A stretch of 64,000 bases of DNA from CAWJAP01 sp963834365. GTDB lineage: Bacteria > Acidobacteriota > Vicinamibacteria > Vicinamibacterales > Vicinamibacteraceae. The notes under the pieces are model-generated. The model worked only from the letters and a program-made list of their open reading frames with translations. It searched no databases and was not told where the DNA came from. The DNA is taken from contig CAWIBS010000036.1 in assembly GCA_963834365.1 (NCBI GenBank), positions 124,001 to 188,000 of the forward strand, given 5' to 3'. Both the position numbers and the translations under genes were made by a program. This document shows positions 1-10,092 of this stretch, in pieces. Numbering within the stretch: the first letter of the stretch is position 1; every line of letters begins with the position of its first letter.

Positions 1-1037
1 TCGGCCGCCGCTCGCCGGGACACGGCTCAATCCGGCCGAGGGTCCTCCTCCGAAGACAATCGAGCCGTCGGACAGCCACGTACCGCCGAGCGCGCGCGGG
101 GCGTCCGCCACTCGGACCACCCCACCCGACGACGTCGGCGCCTTCTTCAATGCGCCATCCGCGAAGAAGCCGATCCACTGTCCGTCCGGAGAGAAGAACG
201 GCGCCGCGGCCCCCTCGGTTCCGTGGAGCGCCGTCAGTTCCAGTCGGTCGATGTCGCGGAGGTAGAGCCGCGGGGTCGCCGCCGGATCGCTGGCGCCGGC
301 GAAGACGACCTGCTGGCCGTTCGGCGAGACGGCGACACGCGGCACCTCGGCGCCGGGATCGATCGACGGATACACGTTCGTGTCGATCGCGAAGCGCACG
401 ACGGGGTGTTCTCGAGTCCCTGGCTGCCGGAGCAGCCCCACCGACACCGTCGCGAGCGCGAGCCCGGCAAGGGCGGCAAACGTCCACCCCAGCCAGCCCG
501 GCCAGACGTCGCCTTCCGGGGTGGCAGATTCTGCCCCCGATCGGTCTCCACTGTGGGCAAGACGAGGCCTGTCCCCGAATCTGCGCCTCGAGCACCGATT
601 TGGGGACAGTCCCCGATTGCGACGGTTTGGGGACAGTCCCCAGGGCTGCGGGGCAACGGACGGACGGGGGCAACGAGGCGGTAGCCGCGGCGCGGAATCG
701 TCTGGATGAACGACGGGCGCTGCGGATCGTCGTGCAGCGTCTGCCGCAGCAGGCTGATCGCTTCGACCAGCGACACCTCCGTGACGAACGTGTCCTTCCA
801 CACTCGGTCGAGCAGCGTCTGTTTGGGGACGACGTCGCCGGCGCGGTCGATGAGGCAGGTGAGGATGCCGACGGCCCGCGGGGGCAGCGGGATCTCGCTC
901 CCGTCGCGGGAGAGCAGCCCGTTGTCACAATCGAAGACGAAACCGCCGAGCCCGACGAGGCCGGTGACGACGGGCTTCACCGAAGCTTCAGCGATTGCCG
1001 TCGGCGTGTTCAGGACTTTCGGCACGGCTGCGGCCAT
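1..1037 (-). CDS. Winged-helix (Trans_reg_C) regulator with PD40/TolB-like sensor region, partial and frameshifted
   Basis: The first ~110 residues are an OmpR/CadC-type winged helix with the recognition-helix region VSLVEAISLLRQTL and the family ending IPRRGYRLVAPV. After a linker the reading frame must change (between about 515 and 645) to continue as a transmembrane segment (WPGWLGWTFAALAGLALATV) and then PD40-type propeller repeats such as FFSPDGQWIGFF near position 170. The gene leaves the window at base 1. The linker contains copies of GGGGACAGTCCCC that may have shifted the frame. By analogy with CadC-type proteins it would be a membrane-bound one-component regulator; its signal is unknown. 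The ATG at 1037 lies 12 bases from the start of the divergent permease. Confidence 0.75.
568..641. repeat. GGGGACAGTCCCC palindromic repeat inside regulator linker
   Basis: Two perfect copies of GGGGACAGTCCCC lie at 602-614 and 629-641, each preceded by TTT or ATT, with a half copy (CTGTCCCC) at 569-576. They sit in the poorly conserved linker between the DNA-binding and membrane parts of the regulator. The sequence on either side is conserved but in different frames, which suggests that the repeat is an insertion. Confidence 0.7.
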
Positions 1038-1049
1038 CGTAGCGCACGC

Positions 1050-2624
1050 ATGTCCCTGTTCCTCAAGATGCCGGTCGCCACGCTGATCGCCCGGACCCAG
1101 GCCCCCGCCGAGCGCGGTCTGCAGCGGGTCCTCGGCCGCGTCGATCTCGTCCTGCTCGGGATCGGGGCGGTGATTGGCGCCGGCATCTTCGTGCTGACCG
1201 GACAGACCGCCGGCGCCAACGCCGGGCCCGCGATCGTCCTGTCGATGCTGGTCGCGGGCGGCGTCAGCGCTCTCGCGGGACTCTGCTACGCGGAGTTCGC
1301 CTCGGCCGTGCCGGTCTCCGGCTCGGCCTACACCTACGCCTACGCGACACTCGGCGAGTTCATCGCCTGGGTGATCGGATGGGATCTCGTGCTCGAGTAC
1401 GCCCTCAGTGCGGCGACGGTGGCGGTGAGCTGGTCGGGCCACCTGACGAGTCTCCTGCGCGACCTCGGCCTGCCGTTTCCCGCGCGTCTCAGCGCCGCGC
1501 CGGGGACCCTCGTTCCCGTGGCCGGGGGCGACCCGGTGACGGCGATCCTGAACGTCCCGGCAATCCTGCTCGTCACCGCGGTGACGGCCTTGCTGATCAT
1601 CGGCGCGCGTGAATCAGCGCGCATGAATGCCGTGATGGTGACGATCAAGGTGGCGGTCATCCTGCTGCTCGTCGTCGGCGGCATGTGGTTCGTGCGCGGC
1701 GAGCACTACACGCCGTTCATCCCGCCGAATACCGGCACGTTCGGCGAGTTCGGCTGGAGCGGCATCCTGCGGGGCGGCGCCGTGATCTTCTTCGCCTACA
1801 TCGGCTTCGACGCGGTGTCGGTCGCGGCCCAGGAGGCGCGCGATCCGAAGCGCGACATGCCGGTCGGCATCCTGGGCTCGCTCGCAATCTGCACGCTGCT
1901 CTACATGGTCGTTTCGGCGGTGATGGTGGGACTCGCGCCGTACGCCAGCCTGCGCGGATCGCCGGCGCCGATGATCGTCGCGCTCGACGCGGCGATCGGC
2001 CGTGCGGGCGGCACGCACGCCTGGCTCTCGTTTCTGAAGGGGATTGTCGAGATCGGCGCGCTGGCGGGACTGACCTCTGTCGTCACGGTGACGTTGATGG
2101 CGCAGCCGCGCGTCTTCCATGCCATGGCCACCGATGGCTTGTTGCCCGCCTGGGCGCAACGGCTCCATCCCCGCTGGCGCACACCTCACATCTCGACACT
2201 CGTCACCGGACTCGGGGTGGCCATGGCCGCGGGGTTGACACCAGTCTCGGTGCTCGGCCACCTGGTGTCGATCGGCACGCTGTTCGCGTTCGCGATCGTC
2301 TCGATTGGCGTGCTGGTGCTCCGCCGGACGTCGCCCGACCTGCCGCGACCGTTCCGTGTGCCCTGGTCGCCCGTCATCCCGCTGGCGTCGGTGGCTGCCT
2401 GTCTCGTGCTCATGGCCAGCCTCCCGTGGGAGACGTGGGAACGGCTGATCACCTGGATGGCGGTCGGGCTGGCGATCTACGCCGCCTACGGGTATCGCCA
2501 CAGCGTGCTGCGGAAGGCGACTCGAGAGACGGCTCAGTTGTGGGTGACGTGGCGCAGGCCTTCAGGCCGCCGGGCCCGCGTTGGCCGGGCTGAAGCCCGG
2601 CGACCTTGGCGGCCGACGAAGTGA
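1050..2624 (+). CDS. APC-family amino acid permease
   Basis: This is a multi-pass cytoplasmic-membrane transporter of the amino acid/polyamine/organocation family, close to the cationic amino acid transporter branch. The N-terminal GIGAVIGAGIFVLTG is the helix-1 signature. It is followed by about twelve hydrophobic segments, including a loop GFDAVSVAAQEARDPKRDMP typical of the family. The ATG at 1050 is chosen because the family homology begins directly after it and the divergent regulator starts at 1037. About 524 residues is a normal length. The last ~30 residues (Arg-rich, after TRETAQLW) are encoded by a palindromic repeat and are probably not original protein. The substrate is not predictable. 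Confidence 0.9.
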   Translation: MSLFLKMPVATLIARTQAPAERGLQRVLGRVDLVLLGIGAVIGAGIFVLTGQTAGANAGPAIVLSMLVAGGVSALAGLCYAEFASAVPVSGSAYTYAYATLGEFIAWVIGWDLVLEYALSAATVAVSWSGHLTSLLRDLGLPFPARLSAAPGTLVPVAGGDPVTAILNVPAILLVTAVTALLIIGARESARMNAVMVTIKVAVILLLVVGGMWFVRGEHYTPFIPPNTGTFGEFGWSGILRGGAVIFFAYIGFDAVSVAAQEARDPKRDMPVGILGSLAICTLLYMVVSAVMVGLAPYASLRGSPAPMIVALDAAIGRAGGTHAWLSFLKGIVEIGALAGLTSVVTVTLMAQPRVFHAMATDGLLPAWAQRLHPRWRTPHISTLVTGLGVAMAAGLTPVSVLGHLVSIGTLFAFAIVSIGVLVLRRTSPDLPRPFRVPWSPVIPLASVAACLVLMASLPWETWERLITWMAVGLAIYAAYGYRHSVLRKATRETAQLWVTWRRPSGRRARVGRAEARRPWRPTK

Positions 2625-3401
2625 GGTGGCGAGTTCCGGTAGCCGCACAGTGCCAGGCGCGCTGCGAGGTGCGTCCTGGCCTCGAGACGCGTCCGGCGCG
2701 CGGCCTGCGCGAACACGCCCGCCAGCATGGGTGGGGTCAGCCTGCCCGTGAACGTGTTCTGCTGGCTCGGATGGAACGCGGCCAGCACGACGAGCGGCGG
2801 CGCGTTCGGCGCCACCGGCACCTCGTATGCGGCGCCGTGCGCGAATGCCGGCCGCGGCCGCACGTCGTGGCCCCGCGTCGCGAGCACGCGCCAGCACGCG
2901 TCGAACGCCAGCCGGCCGAGCGCGACGACGACGGACACCGAGGGCAGCGCCCGCCACTCGGCCTCGAGGTATGGCTGGCAGGCCGCGATCTCCGCTGGCG
3001 TGGGCTTGTTGTCGGGCGGCGCGCAGCGCACCGCGGCGGCGATGAACGCCCCGGTGAGCGTGAGCCCGTCGTCAGCCGACACGGACCGTGGGAGGCTCGC
3101 GAAACCGGCGTCATGCATCGCCCGCATGAGGAACTGGCCCGAACTGTCCCCGGTGAACATCCGCCCGGTGCGATTCGCGCCGTGGGCGCCCGGGGCGAGA
3201 CCGACGACGAGGAGTTGCGCCCGCGGGTCGCCGAAGCCCGGGAGCGGGCGGCCCCAGTAGGTGTCGTCACGATATGCGGCGCGCTTGAGCGCGCGCGACG
3301 CTGAGGCAATGCGTACGCAGCCGCGGACAAGCGGTGCAGGCGACGATCTCGCCTCCGATCCTGGCGAGCGCGATCGACCCCGTGCTGGCGCGGGTCGTCA
3401 C
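2534..3401 (-). CDS. Family 5 uracil-DNA glycosylase (UDGb), frameshifted
   Basis: This enzyme would remove uracil and related deaminated bases from DNA. Motif 1 reads GLAPGAHGANRTG and the C-terminal motif HPSQQNTFTGRL, both family-5 hallmarks. Cysteines for the 4Fe-4S cluster are present: CTAC near the N terminus and a later C-x16-C pair (RCAPPD...AACQPY). The start is the GTG at 3401-3399, which overlaps the lipA stop by four bases (GTGA), so the two are probably co-translated. One indel near 3295-3325 separates the N-terminal CxxC part from YWGRPLPGFGDP. The C-terminal tail runs into a palindromic repeat. Confidence 0.85.
2557..2600. repeat. Paired REP-like palindromes at convergent gene ends
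   Basis: Palindrome GGCCTTCAGGCC (2557-2568) is followed after 16 bases by CCGGGCTGAAGCCCGG (2585-2600). The block lies where the permease and the uracil-DNA glycosylase converge, and both reading frames run through it, overlapping by 91 bases. Confidence 0.7.
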
Positions 3402-4318
3402 ACCGGAAGGCGGGCGGCGAGCGAGTCGGCCTGCTCGTGCGCGTGGTACGAGCTGCGGACGAGCGGTCCCGATTCGACGTGGCCGAACCCCATCTCGAGC
3501 GCCTGCTGCTTGAGCTCGGCGAATTCCGAGGGATGGTAGTAGCGCACCATCGGCAGGTGACTGTCGGTCGGCCGGAGGTACTGGCCGATGGTCAGAATCT
3601 CCACCCCGCATGCCCGCAGGTCGCGCATCACCGCGACGATCTCGTCACGCTCCTCGCCGAGGCCGACCATCAACCCGGTCTTGGTCGGCGTCCGCGGCGC
3701 ATACGCGCGCGCGCGTCGCAGCAGCTCCAGCGTTCGCGAATAGCGGCCGCCCGACCGCGCCATCCGGTACAGGCGCGGCACCGTCTCGGTATTGTGATTC
3801 AACACGTCGGGTGCCGCGTCGAGCACCGTCCGGAGCGGGTCGGCCTTGCCCTGGAAATCGGGGATGAGCACCTCGATGCGGCATGCGGGCACGAACGATC
3901 GGGTGCGCCGGATCGTCTCGGCGAAGATCGACGCGCCGCCATCGGCGAGGTCGTCGCGATCGACCGACGTGATCACGACGTAGTGCAGGTCCAGCGTGCG
4001 GACAGCATCGGCGACACGAGCCGGTTCGTCGAGATCGAGCGTGGCCGGCCGGCCGTGCGAGACCGCGCAGTAGCCGCAGGCCCGCGTGCAGACGTCGCCG
4101 AGAATCATGAACGTCGCGGTGCCGTGGTGCCAGCACTCGCCGATGTTCGGGCAGCGGGCTTCCTCGCAGACCGTGTTCAGGCCCAGTCCGCGCATCAGCT
4201 GCTTGAGCCGCAGGTAGTTCTGCGAGCCGGGCGCCCGCACTTTCAGCCAGTCGGGCTTGGGCGTGCGCGTGACGGGAGGTGCGGTGGTGTCGGGGACCAG
4301 CGGGATGATCGTGGGCAT
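3398..4318 (-). CDS. lipA: Lipoyl synthase
   Basis: A radical SAM enzyme that inserts two sulfurs into protein-bound octanoyl groups to make lipoyl cofactors for 2-oxoacid dehydrogenases and the glycine cleavage system. The auxiliary cluster motif CEEARCPNIGEC and the radical SAM motif CTRACGYCAV are both intact, and the C-terminal SSYHAHEQAD contains the conserved R-S-S-Y region. The length of 306 residues is normal. The ATG at 4318 is the first start giving the usual N terminus ahead of KPDWLKV. It lies downstream of the sensor kinase on the same strand and overlaps the glycosylase start by four bases. The frame is clean, unlike both neighbours. Confidence 0.97.
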   Translation of the reverse strand: MPTIIPLVPDTTAPPVTRTPKPDWLKVRAPGSQNYLRLKQLMRGLGLNTVCEEARCPNIGECWHHGTATFMILGDVCTRACGYCAVSHGRPATLDLDEPARVADAVRTLDLHYVVITSVDRDDLADGGASIFAETIRRTRSFVPACRIEVLIPDFQGKADPLRTVLDAAPDVLNHNTETVPRLYRMARSGGRYSRTLELLRRARAYAPRTPTKTGLMVGLGEERDEIVAVMRDLRACGVEILTIGQYLRPTDSHLPMVRYYHPSEFAELKQQALEMGFGHVESGPLVRSSYHAHEQADSLAARLPV

Positions 4319-4330
4319 CGCAGCGACGAG

Positions 4331-4418
4331 AGCCACGGGCAGATCGGACGGGATCCGACCAGCCACGGACAGATCGGACGGATCCGACCAGCCACGGACA
4401 GATCGGAGGGATCCGACC
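4331..4418. repeat. Three tandem 29-30 bp repeats upstream of lipA
   Basis: The units are 4331-4360 (30 bases), 4361-4389 (29) and 4390-4418 (29). Each starts AGCCACGG and ends GGATCCGACC, differing at two positions plus one extra G in the first. Within each unit GATCGGA and TCCGACC form an imperfect dyad, so each could fold into a small hairpin. The block fills the gap between the sensor kinase stop (4426) and the lipA start. Confidence 0.9.
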
Positions 4419-4425
4419 AGAGCCG

Positions 4426-7400
4426 TTATCGTAGCACGCGCTCCGGAGGCCCGGGCGCGAGCGCGCGCTCGATCGCCTGGACCAGGACTTCGGGCTTCCA
4501 CGGCTTCTGGATGAAGCCCTGCGCCGACGTGCCGGCCAGGCGTACCGCGACGTCCTGCTCGGTGAACCCGCTGCTCAGCACGACGCGGACGTCGGGCGCC
4601 GATCGCGCGCAGCTGCCGCAGCGTCTCGGCCCCGCTCTGCCGCGGCATCGTCAGGTCGAGCAGGACGCAATCGATCACGTCGCGCGTGCGCGCGGAACAG
4701 GCTCGATCGCTTCCTTGCCGTCGCTGCCACGAGCACCGAGAAGCCGGCGCGCTCGAGCGCGCTGCGCCCCACCGTCCGCACCGCTGCCTCATCGTCCACC
4801 AGCAGAATCGTGCCGCTTGACCCCGGTCGCCGGCACGACCGCCGGCAGCGCTCGCGGGCTTCGGCGCCGGCGCGTCGAGCGCGGGGAAGAGGACCTCGAA
4901 CGTCGTGCCGGCGCCGGGTGTGCTCGAGACCGAGATCGATGCCGCGATGGCCGCGGACGATGCCCTGCACGGCTGCCAGCCCGAGGCCGCGGCCGGTGAA
5001 CTTCGTCGTGAAGAACGGGTCGAAGATGCGCGCGAGCGTGGCGGCGTCCATGCCGACAGCCCGTGTCCTGGATCAGCAGCCGCACGTACGGCCCCGGGGC
5101 TGAGCGCCGTGTCGCGCGCGCGTCGGCTCGTCGTCCGACCTCGGTGACGTCCACGCGTGACCACGATCAGCCCCGTCGCGGTCGGCGAGCGCGTCCGACG
5201 CGTTGGTGAGCAGGTTCATCACCACCTGGCGGATCTGCGCGGCGTCGGCCTCGATCGCCGGCAGGTCGGGGGCGAGGTCGAAAGTCGATCTCGACGTGCT
5301 TGGCGATCGCCGTCTCGAGGAGCTTGGCCATCTCGGTCACGAGCCCGGCCACGTCGACGCGCTCGAGGACGAAGCGTCCGCGGCCGGAGTAGGCGAGCAG
5401 CTGGCTGGTGAGCTCGGCGGCGCGCGTGGCGGCGCGCTCGATCTGCTGCCACCTGGAGGCGCACCGGCGAGTCGGGGGGCAGGTCGCTCTGCGCCAGTCC
5501 GGCCTGGCCGAGGATGCCGACCAGCAGGTTGTTGAAATCGTGGGCGATGCCGCCCGCGAGCAGGCCAAGGCTCTCGAGCCGCTGCGCGTCCTGCATGCGG
5601 CGGTCGAGCGCCCGCCGCTCCTCCTCGGCGCGCATGCGCTCGGTCATCTCGTGCTGGAGCGTCTCGAGTCCGTTCATTCACGAGCGCCGGTGAGCCCGTG
5701 CTCGCGCGCACGCAACTGGCGGACGCGCACGCGGTAACGTCACGACGGTAAGTCCGGCGAGCAGCAGCACGCCCGCCACGTAGAACCACAGCGTCTGATA
5801 GAACCGCGGCGCGAGGCTCAGCGTGTAGCGTGTGTCGTGCGACGCCCAGCGCCCCTCGCCATCGTCGCTCTGGATCCGGAAGACGTAGTCGCCGGGCGGC
5901 AGGTTCGTATAGCTCGCGAGGCGGCTCGTCCCCGCTTCGATCCACTCGGGATCGAAGCCCTCGAGCATGATAGCGGAAGCGGATGGGCGCGACGCGAAAG
6001 GTCGGCGCCGACCACGTGAAGCGCACCGCGCCGCCCTCCCAGCGCGCGTGGTAGGAGCGGCCGGCCGGCGCGTCGGCGCCGTCGACCGTGACCTTCTCGA
6101 CGATGACGCGGGGTGCGGGCGGCAGCGGCTTGACGTCTCTCGGGGTCGATGACGAGCGCGCCCCTGCTGGGTGGCGAACCAGAGGCGGCCGTCGCGCATC
6201 AGCCAGCTCAGCGGCTGCTGCCCGCCCTGCCCTCGACGAGACGTCCGCCTTCGGTGGCGTTGTAGATCCGGCCGGCAACGCTTGCTTGACGGCCGTCGCA
6301 CACCGCATGGAGCGTCGTCAGCGGGATGCTGGAAGATGCCGCGCGCCGAGCTCATCCAGAGGTTGGGTGACTTCTGACCGTCGATCGATCAGGTCGAAGA
6401 TGACGTTGTCGAACAGGCCCTCGCGCGTCGTCACGTGGCACACGTCGCCGTCCGCGCAGGCGGTTGAGCCCCCCGCCGTAGGTGCCAACCCAGAGCGCGC
6501 CGTTGCGATCCTCGTGGAACGACGTGACGAAATCGCTCGACAGCCCCTGAGCGACGCGGATGTGCCGCATGCCCTGCTCGTCGAGGACCGTGATGCCGCC
6601 GCCGTTGGTCCCGATCCACAGCGCGCCGCTCGTCGTCGAGATGCAGCACCTGGATCGCGTTGCTCGACAGCCCGTCCTCCGTGCGCATGCGTCCGGAGCG
6701 GCTCTCCCGCGACGTAGCGCGCCAGCCCGCCGCTCGGTGCCAATCCAGAGCTCGCCCGATTTTCCTCGCTCCAGCACGCGGACGACGGGCGACGGCAGCA
6801 TCGAGACGCGGGACGGCTGTCGAAAAAGTGCCATTGCGGAGGACCGACACGCCGCCGCCATCGGTTCCCACCCAGAGTTCGGTCGCCGCTGCCGACGAGC
6901 GACGTGATCAGGTTGCTGCCGAGGTGATCCTGCTGGGCCGTGTAGCGCACGAACTTGTCGTTCACGAACTGGAAGAGTCCGCCACCTGACGTGCCGACCC
7001 AGGTCCGGCCCTCGTGGTCCTGATAGACCGTCGAGACGGCGAGCCGTGACAGCCCTTCGCGCCGTCCATAGAGCACGAGCGGCGCGATCCTGCAGGCGGT
7101 TGAGCCCGCCGGCGCTCGTGCCAATCCACAGGTTGCCTTCGCGATCCTCGAACAGCGACAGCACGTCGGCATCGGAGAGTGGCTCGCCTTCGAGCGATCC
7201 CGCCAGTCGGCCGTTGACGAACCGCACCAGCCCTTCGCGGGTGCCGGCCCACACCGTGTCCGCGCGATCGACGTGCAGCGCCCGGACCGCCTGTTCGGGC
7301 AGCGGGGTGCTGATGGCATCGCCGCGCAAGACCGCGAGCCCCTGCGGCGTGCCAACCCAGAGTCCGCCGGATCGGTCTTCCGCCAGCGCCGTCACGTGGG

Positions 7401-8070
7401 ATGACGGCAGGCCGTCCGCGGTCGTGTACGGGGTCACGCCAGCCGGATCGACGCGGAGCAGACCATGCTGCTGCGTGCCTGCCCAGAGCGCTCCCGACGA
7501 GCTCTGGAGCAGGGACACGACCAGCGCCTCGCCGAACGTCGCGCCCGCGGGCCGCGTGAACGCGTGGCCGTCATACCGAACGAGCCCGCCGCTCGTCGCG
7601 ACCCACAGGCGCTGTTCCCGATCCTCGCAGAGCGCCAGGATCGCGTCACCCGGGAGGCCGTCCTGCATGGTGAAGGTCTGCACGTCTCCGTCACGCAGGC
7701 GTGACAGCCCGCCGCCGACCGTGCCAATCCAGAGACTGCCATCGGAGGTGACCAGCAGGCGCGACACGAGAATGTGCCCGAGGTCGGGGAGGGCGGTGCG
7801 GTCGAAGCTGACGAACTGCACGCCGTCGAAGCGCGCCAGGCCCTGACGCGTGCCGATCCAGAGATAACCGTCGCTCGTCTGGCCGATGCTCTCGACGCTG
7901 TTCTGCGGGAGCCCGTCGCGGGACTGCCAGACGTCGTGGTGCATCTGGCTGAGCAGCTTGGTGGGCGGTAACGACTCATTCTGGCCCGCCCGCGACGTCT
8001 GGGCGGCGGCGGGAGCGGTCCACAGGACCACGCTCACAACCACCCACGCCGCCAACTCTGCACTACGCAT
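4426..8070 (-). pseudogene. Propeller-type hybrid sensor histidine kinase, heavily frame-broken
   Basis: Assembled across frames, this is a ~1,200-residue hybrid two-component kinase. From the N terminus it has a signal peptide (residues 1-24), about ten Reg_prop repeats (LWIGTRQGLARFDG, LWVGTYGGGLNRL and similar), a Y_Y_Y domain ending near 5800, one transmembrane helix (FYQTLWFYVAGVLLLAGLTV), and a histidine kinase with the phosphoacceptor box GGIAHDFNNLL. It ends with an ATPase G-box (GRGLGLAAVQGIVRGH) and a receiver domain. The reading is intact from 8070 to about 7090. It then needs frame changes near 7090, 6885, 6820, 6700, 6640, 6480 and repeatedly down to 4440. Several are explained by single extra bases. 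The architecture resembles BT4663-type polysaccharide sensors; the ligand is unknown. Confidence 0.85.
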
Positions 8071-8182
8071 CCACTCACAGCGTAGTCGAAAACGGTCCAG
8101 TCGGGTTCCGTGGGAGCCGACCCGTGGTGTGTCGCCGCGGCACACGGCGGGGCAGCCGCTGGATCCGGGTGACGCGAAGTCG

Positions 8183-8202
8183 TTGGATATGTTGGATATA
8201 AT
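8183..8202 (+). promoter_or_regulatory. Possible boxC promoter: TATAAT box with TTGGATAT direct repeat
   Basis: A perfect TATAAT lies at 8197-8202, nine bases before the boxC ATG. It overlaps a direct repeat of TTGGATAT (8183-8190 and 8192-8199) spaced by exactly nine bases. No good -35 box is visible. If this is the -10 element the 5' leader would be almost absent; alternatively the repeat is a regulator half-site pair. Confidence 0.4.
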
Positions 8203-8210
8203 GCCTCGTA

Positions 8211-9869
8211 ATGCAACCATCATCGAAGTCTGTGTCCGTGGACTTCGAGACCGATCCCGCCCGCTATCAGCACTGGCGTCTGGAGGTGAGCGGCCCCGTG
8301 GCCACGCTCGTCATGGACGTCCGTGAAGACGGGGGCCTGCGCGACGACTATCGCCTCAAGCTCAACTCCTATGACCTCGCGGTCGATATCGAGCTGGCTG
8401 ACGCCATCGCCCGGATTCGCTTCGAGCATCCCGCGGTCCGGGTCGTCGTCCTGCGAAGCGGGAAGGAGCGGATCTTCTGCGCCGGCGCCAACATCTTCAT
8501 GCTGGCCGGCGCTTCCCACGCCCATAAGGTGAACTTCTGCAAGTTCACCAACGAGACGCGGCTGGCGATGGAGGACGCAAGCGCGCATTCGGGCGTGAAG
8601 TTCCTCTGTGCGATCAATGGCGTCTGCGCCGGCGGCGGGTACGAGCTTGCGCTCGCCTGTGACGAGATCCTGCTGGTGGACGATGGAAATGCGGCGGTGA
8701 GCCTGCCGGAGACACCGCTGCTGGGTGTCCTGCCCGGCACGGGCGGGTTGACCCGCCTCGTGGACAAGCGCCGCGTGCGCCGCGACCTCGCCGACCTGTT
8801 CTGCACCCTGGTCGAGGGGGTGAAAGGACGCCGGGCGGTCGAGTGGCGCCTCGTGGACGCTGTCGCGCCGCCGAGCCGGTTCTCCCAGGCCATCGACACG
8901 CGGGTGCAGGCCCTGGCGGCGCGTTCGGAACGTCCGGCCGGCGGCAGGCCGTGCCCGCTGGATCGGCTCGATCCGGTGGTGACCGACGCCGCGTTGGAGT
9001 ACCGGCACGTGTCGGTGGTCCTGGACCGCGTGAAACGCACGGCCCGGATCACGGTCCGCGCGCCCGACGCGCCTCAGCCCGCGACGGCCGACGCGATCGA
9101 GGAGGCAGGCGCCGGCTATTGGCCGCTGCGAGCGTTCCGCGAGCTCGACGATGCCATCCTGCGCCTCCGCGTCAACGAGCCCGAGCTGGGTACGCTGCTG
9201 ATCAGGACGGCCGGAGACGCGGCGACGGTCCGCGGCGTGGACGGCGTGCTCGTGTCGCACCGCGACCACTGGCTGGTGCGCGAAATCATCGGGCAGATGC
9301 GCCGCACGCTGAAGCGGCTCGACCTGACGGCACGCAGCCTGATCGCCATCGTCGAGCCCGGCTCCGCGTTCGCGGGATCGCTGTTCGAACTGGCCCTGGC
9401 CGCCGATCGCATCTACATGCTCGACGATCCCGATCGCGCCAACGCGATCGCGCTGTCACCCATGAACGGCGGGCTGCTGCCGATGTCGAACGGACTGTCA
9501 CGGCTCGAGACGAGGCTGCTGGGCCAGCCCGGCGAGGTGGCGTCGCTGCTGGCCGAGACGGAGCCGTTCGATGCGATGGCCGCGCTCGACGCGGGACTCG
9601 TCACCGCCGCGCCCGACGAGCTCGACTGGGACGACGAAGTGCGGCTGGCGGTCGAAGCCCGGACGGCCTTGTCGCCCGATGCGCTCACCGGGATGGAAGC
9701 CAACCTCCGGTTCGCCGGCCCGGAGACCCTGGAGACCAAGATTTTCGGCCGACTGTCTGCGTGGCAGAACTGGATTTTCCAGCGGCCCAATGCGGTGGGC
9801 GAACGCGGGGCGCTGAAGGCCTTCGGGGCGGCGCGCGGCCGTCCGGAGTTCGACTGGAACCGCACGTAA
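8211..9869 (+). CDS. boxC: 2,3-epoxybenzoyl-CoA dihydrolase (benzoyl-CoA-dihydrodiol lyase)
   Basis: BoxC opens the ring of 2,3-epoxybenzoyl-CoA to 3,4-didehydroadipyl-CoA semialdehyde and formate in the aerobic benzoyl-CoA pathway. The protein has 552 residues, the usual size, and two crotonase-like halves. The first has the oxyanion-hole segment FCAGANIFML and CAINGVCAGGGYELALACD, and the second half carries FAGSLFELALAADRIYMLDD. The frame is intact. It precedes boxB on the same strand, with a winged-helix regulator between them. boxA, the semialdehyde dehydrogenase and benzoate-CoA ligase are not in the window. Confidence 0.94.
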   Translation: MQPSSKSVSVDFETDPARYQHWRLEVSGPVATLVMDVREDGGLRDDYRLKLNSYDLAVDIELADAIARIRFEHPAVRVVVLRSGKERIFCAGANIFMLAGASHAHKVNFCKFTNETRLAMEDASAHSGVKFLCAINGVCAGGGYELALACDEILLVDDGNAAVSLPETPLLGVLPGTGGLTRLVDKRRVRRDLADLFCTLVEGVKGRRAVEWRLVDAVAPPSRFSQAIDTRVQALAARSERPAGGRPCPLDRLDPVVTDAALEYRHVSVVLDRVKRTARITVRAPDAPQPATADAIEEAGAGYWPLRAFRELDDAILRLRVNEPELGTLLIRTAGDAATVRGVDGVLVSHRDHWLVREIIGQMRRTLKRLDLTARSLIAIVEPGSAFAGSLFELALAADRIYMLDDPDRANAIALSPMNGGLLPMSNGLSRLETRLLGQPGEVASLLAETEPFDAMAALDAGLVTAAPDELDWDDEVRLAVEARTALSPDALTGMEANLRFAGPETLETKIFGRLSAWQNWIFQRPNAVGERGALKAFGAARGRPEFDWNRT

Positions 9870-9871
9870 CG

Positions 9872-9906
9872 ACCAACTACCAACTACCAACTACCAACTA
9901 CCAACT
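9872..9906. repeat. Heptamer array, ACTACCA type
   Basis: The 7-base unit CAACTAC is repeated about four and a half times immediately after the boxC stop. Only the ACTACCA orientation is present here; the complementary TGGTAGC orientation appears ahead of boxB at 12307-12351. Confidence 0.9.
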
Positions 9907-10092
9907 TCAACGACCATCCTCTTCGTAGGCTACTGCAGGTGCCTGGCCTCGCGGGTTCTTCGTGTATGTAGCTCGGATAAGACCACGCGACTACCCGGTG
10001 TCGGGAAAAATTGCGGCTCACCAAACAGCGCCGCCGGTCGTGTTACGCTGCGTGGCAGTCCCCTCGCTTTCGTGCAGGCAGCGGGAACGTCG

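Noticed and set aside
3398..4318. Radical SAM gene as a maturase for the RiPP precursor
   Set aside because: It has the full lipoyl synthase auxiliary cluster motif and lies 23 kb away from the precursor.
4426..7100. Programmed ribosomal frameshifting in the sensor kinase
   Set aside because: There are too many shifts, at unrelated sequences and in both directions, with no slippery heptamer plus structure.
7460..7500. Dispersed 'CCTGAGC'-type repeat inside the sensor kinase
   Set aside because: The bases belong to a conserved propeller repeat (LWAGTQQHG) and have no palindromic arms.
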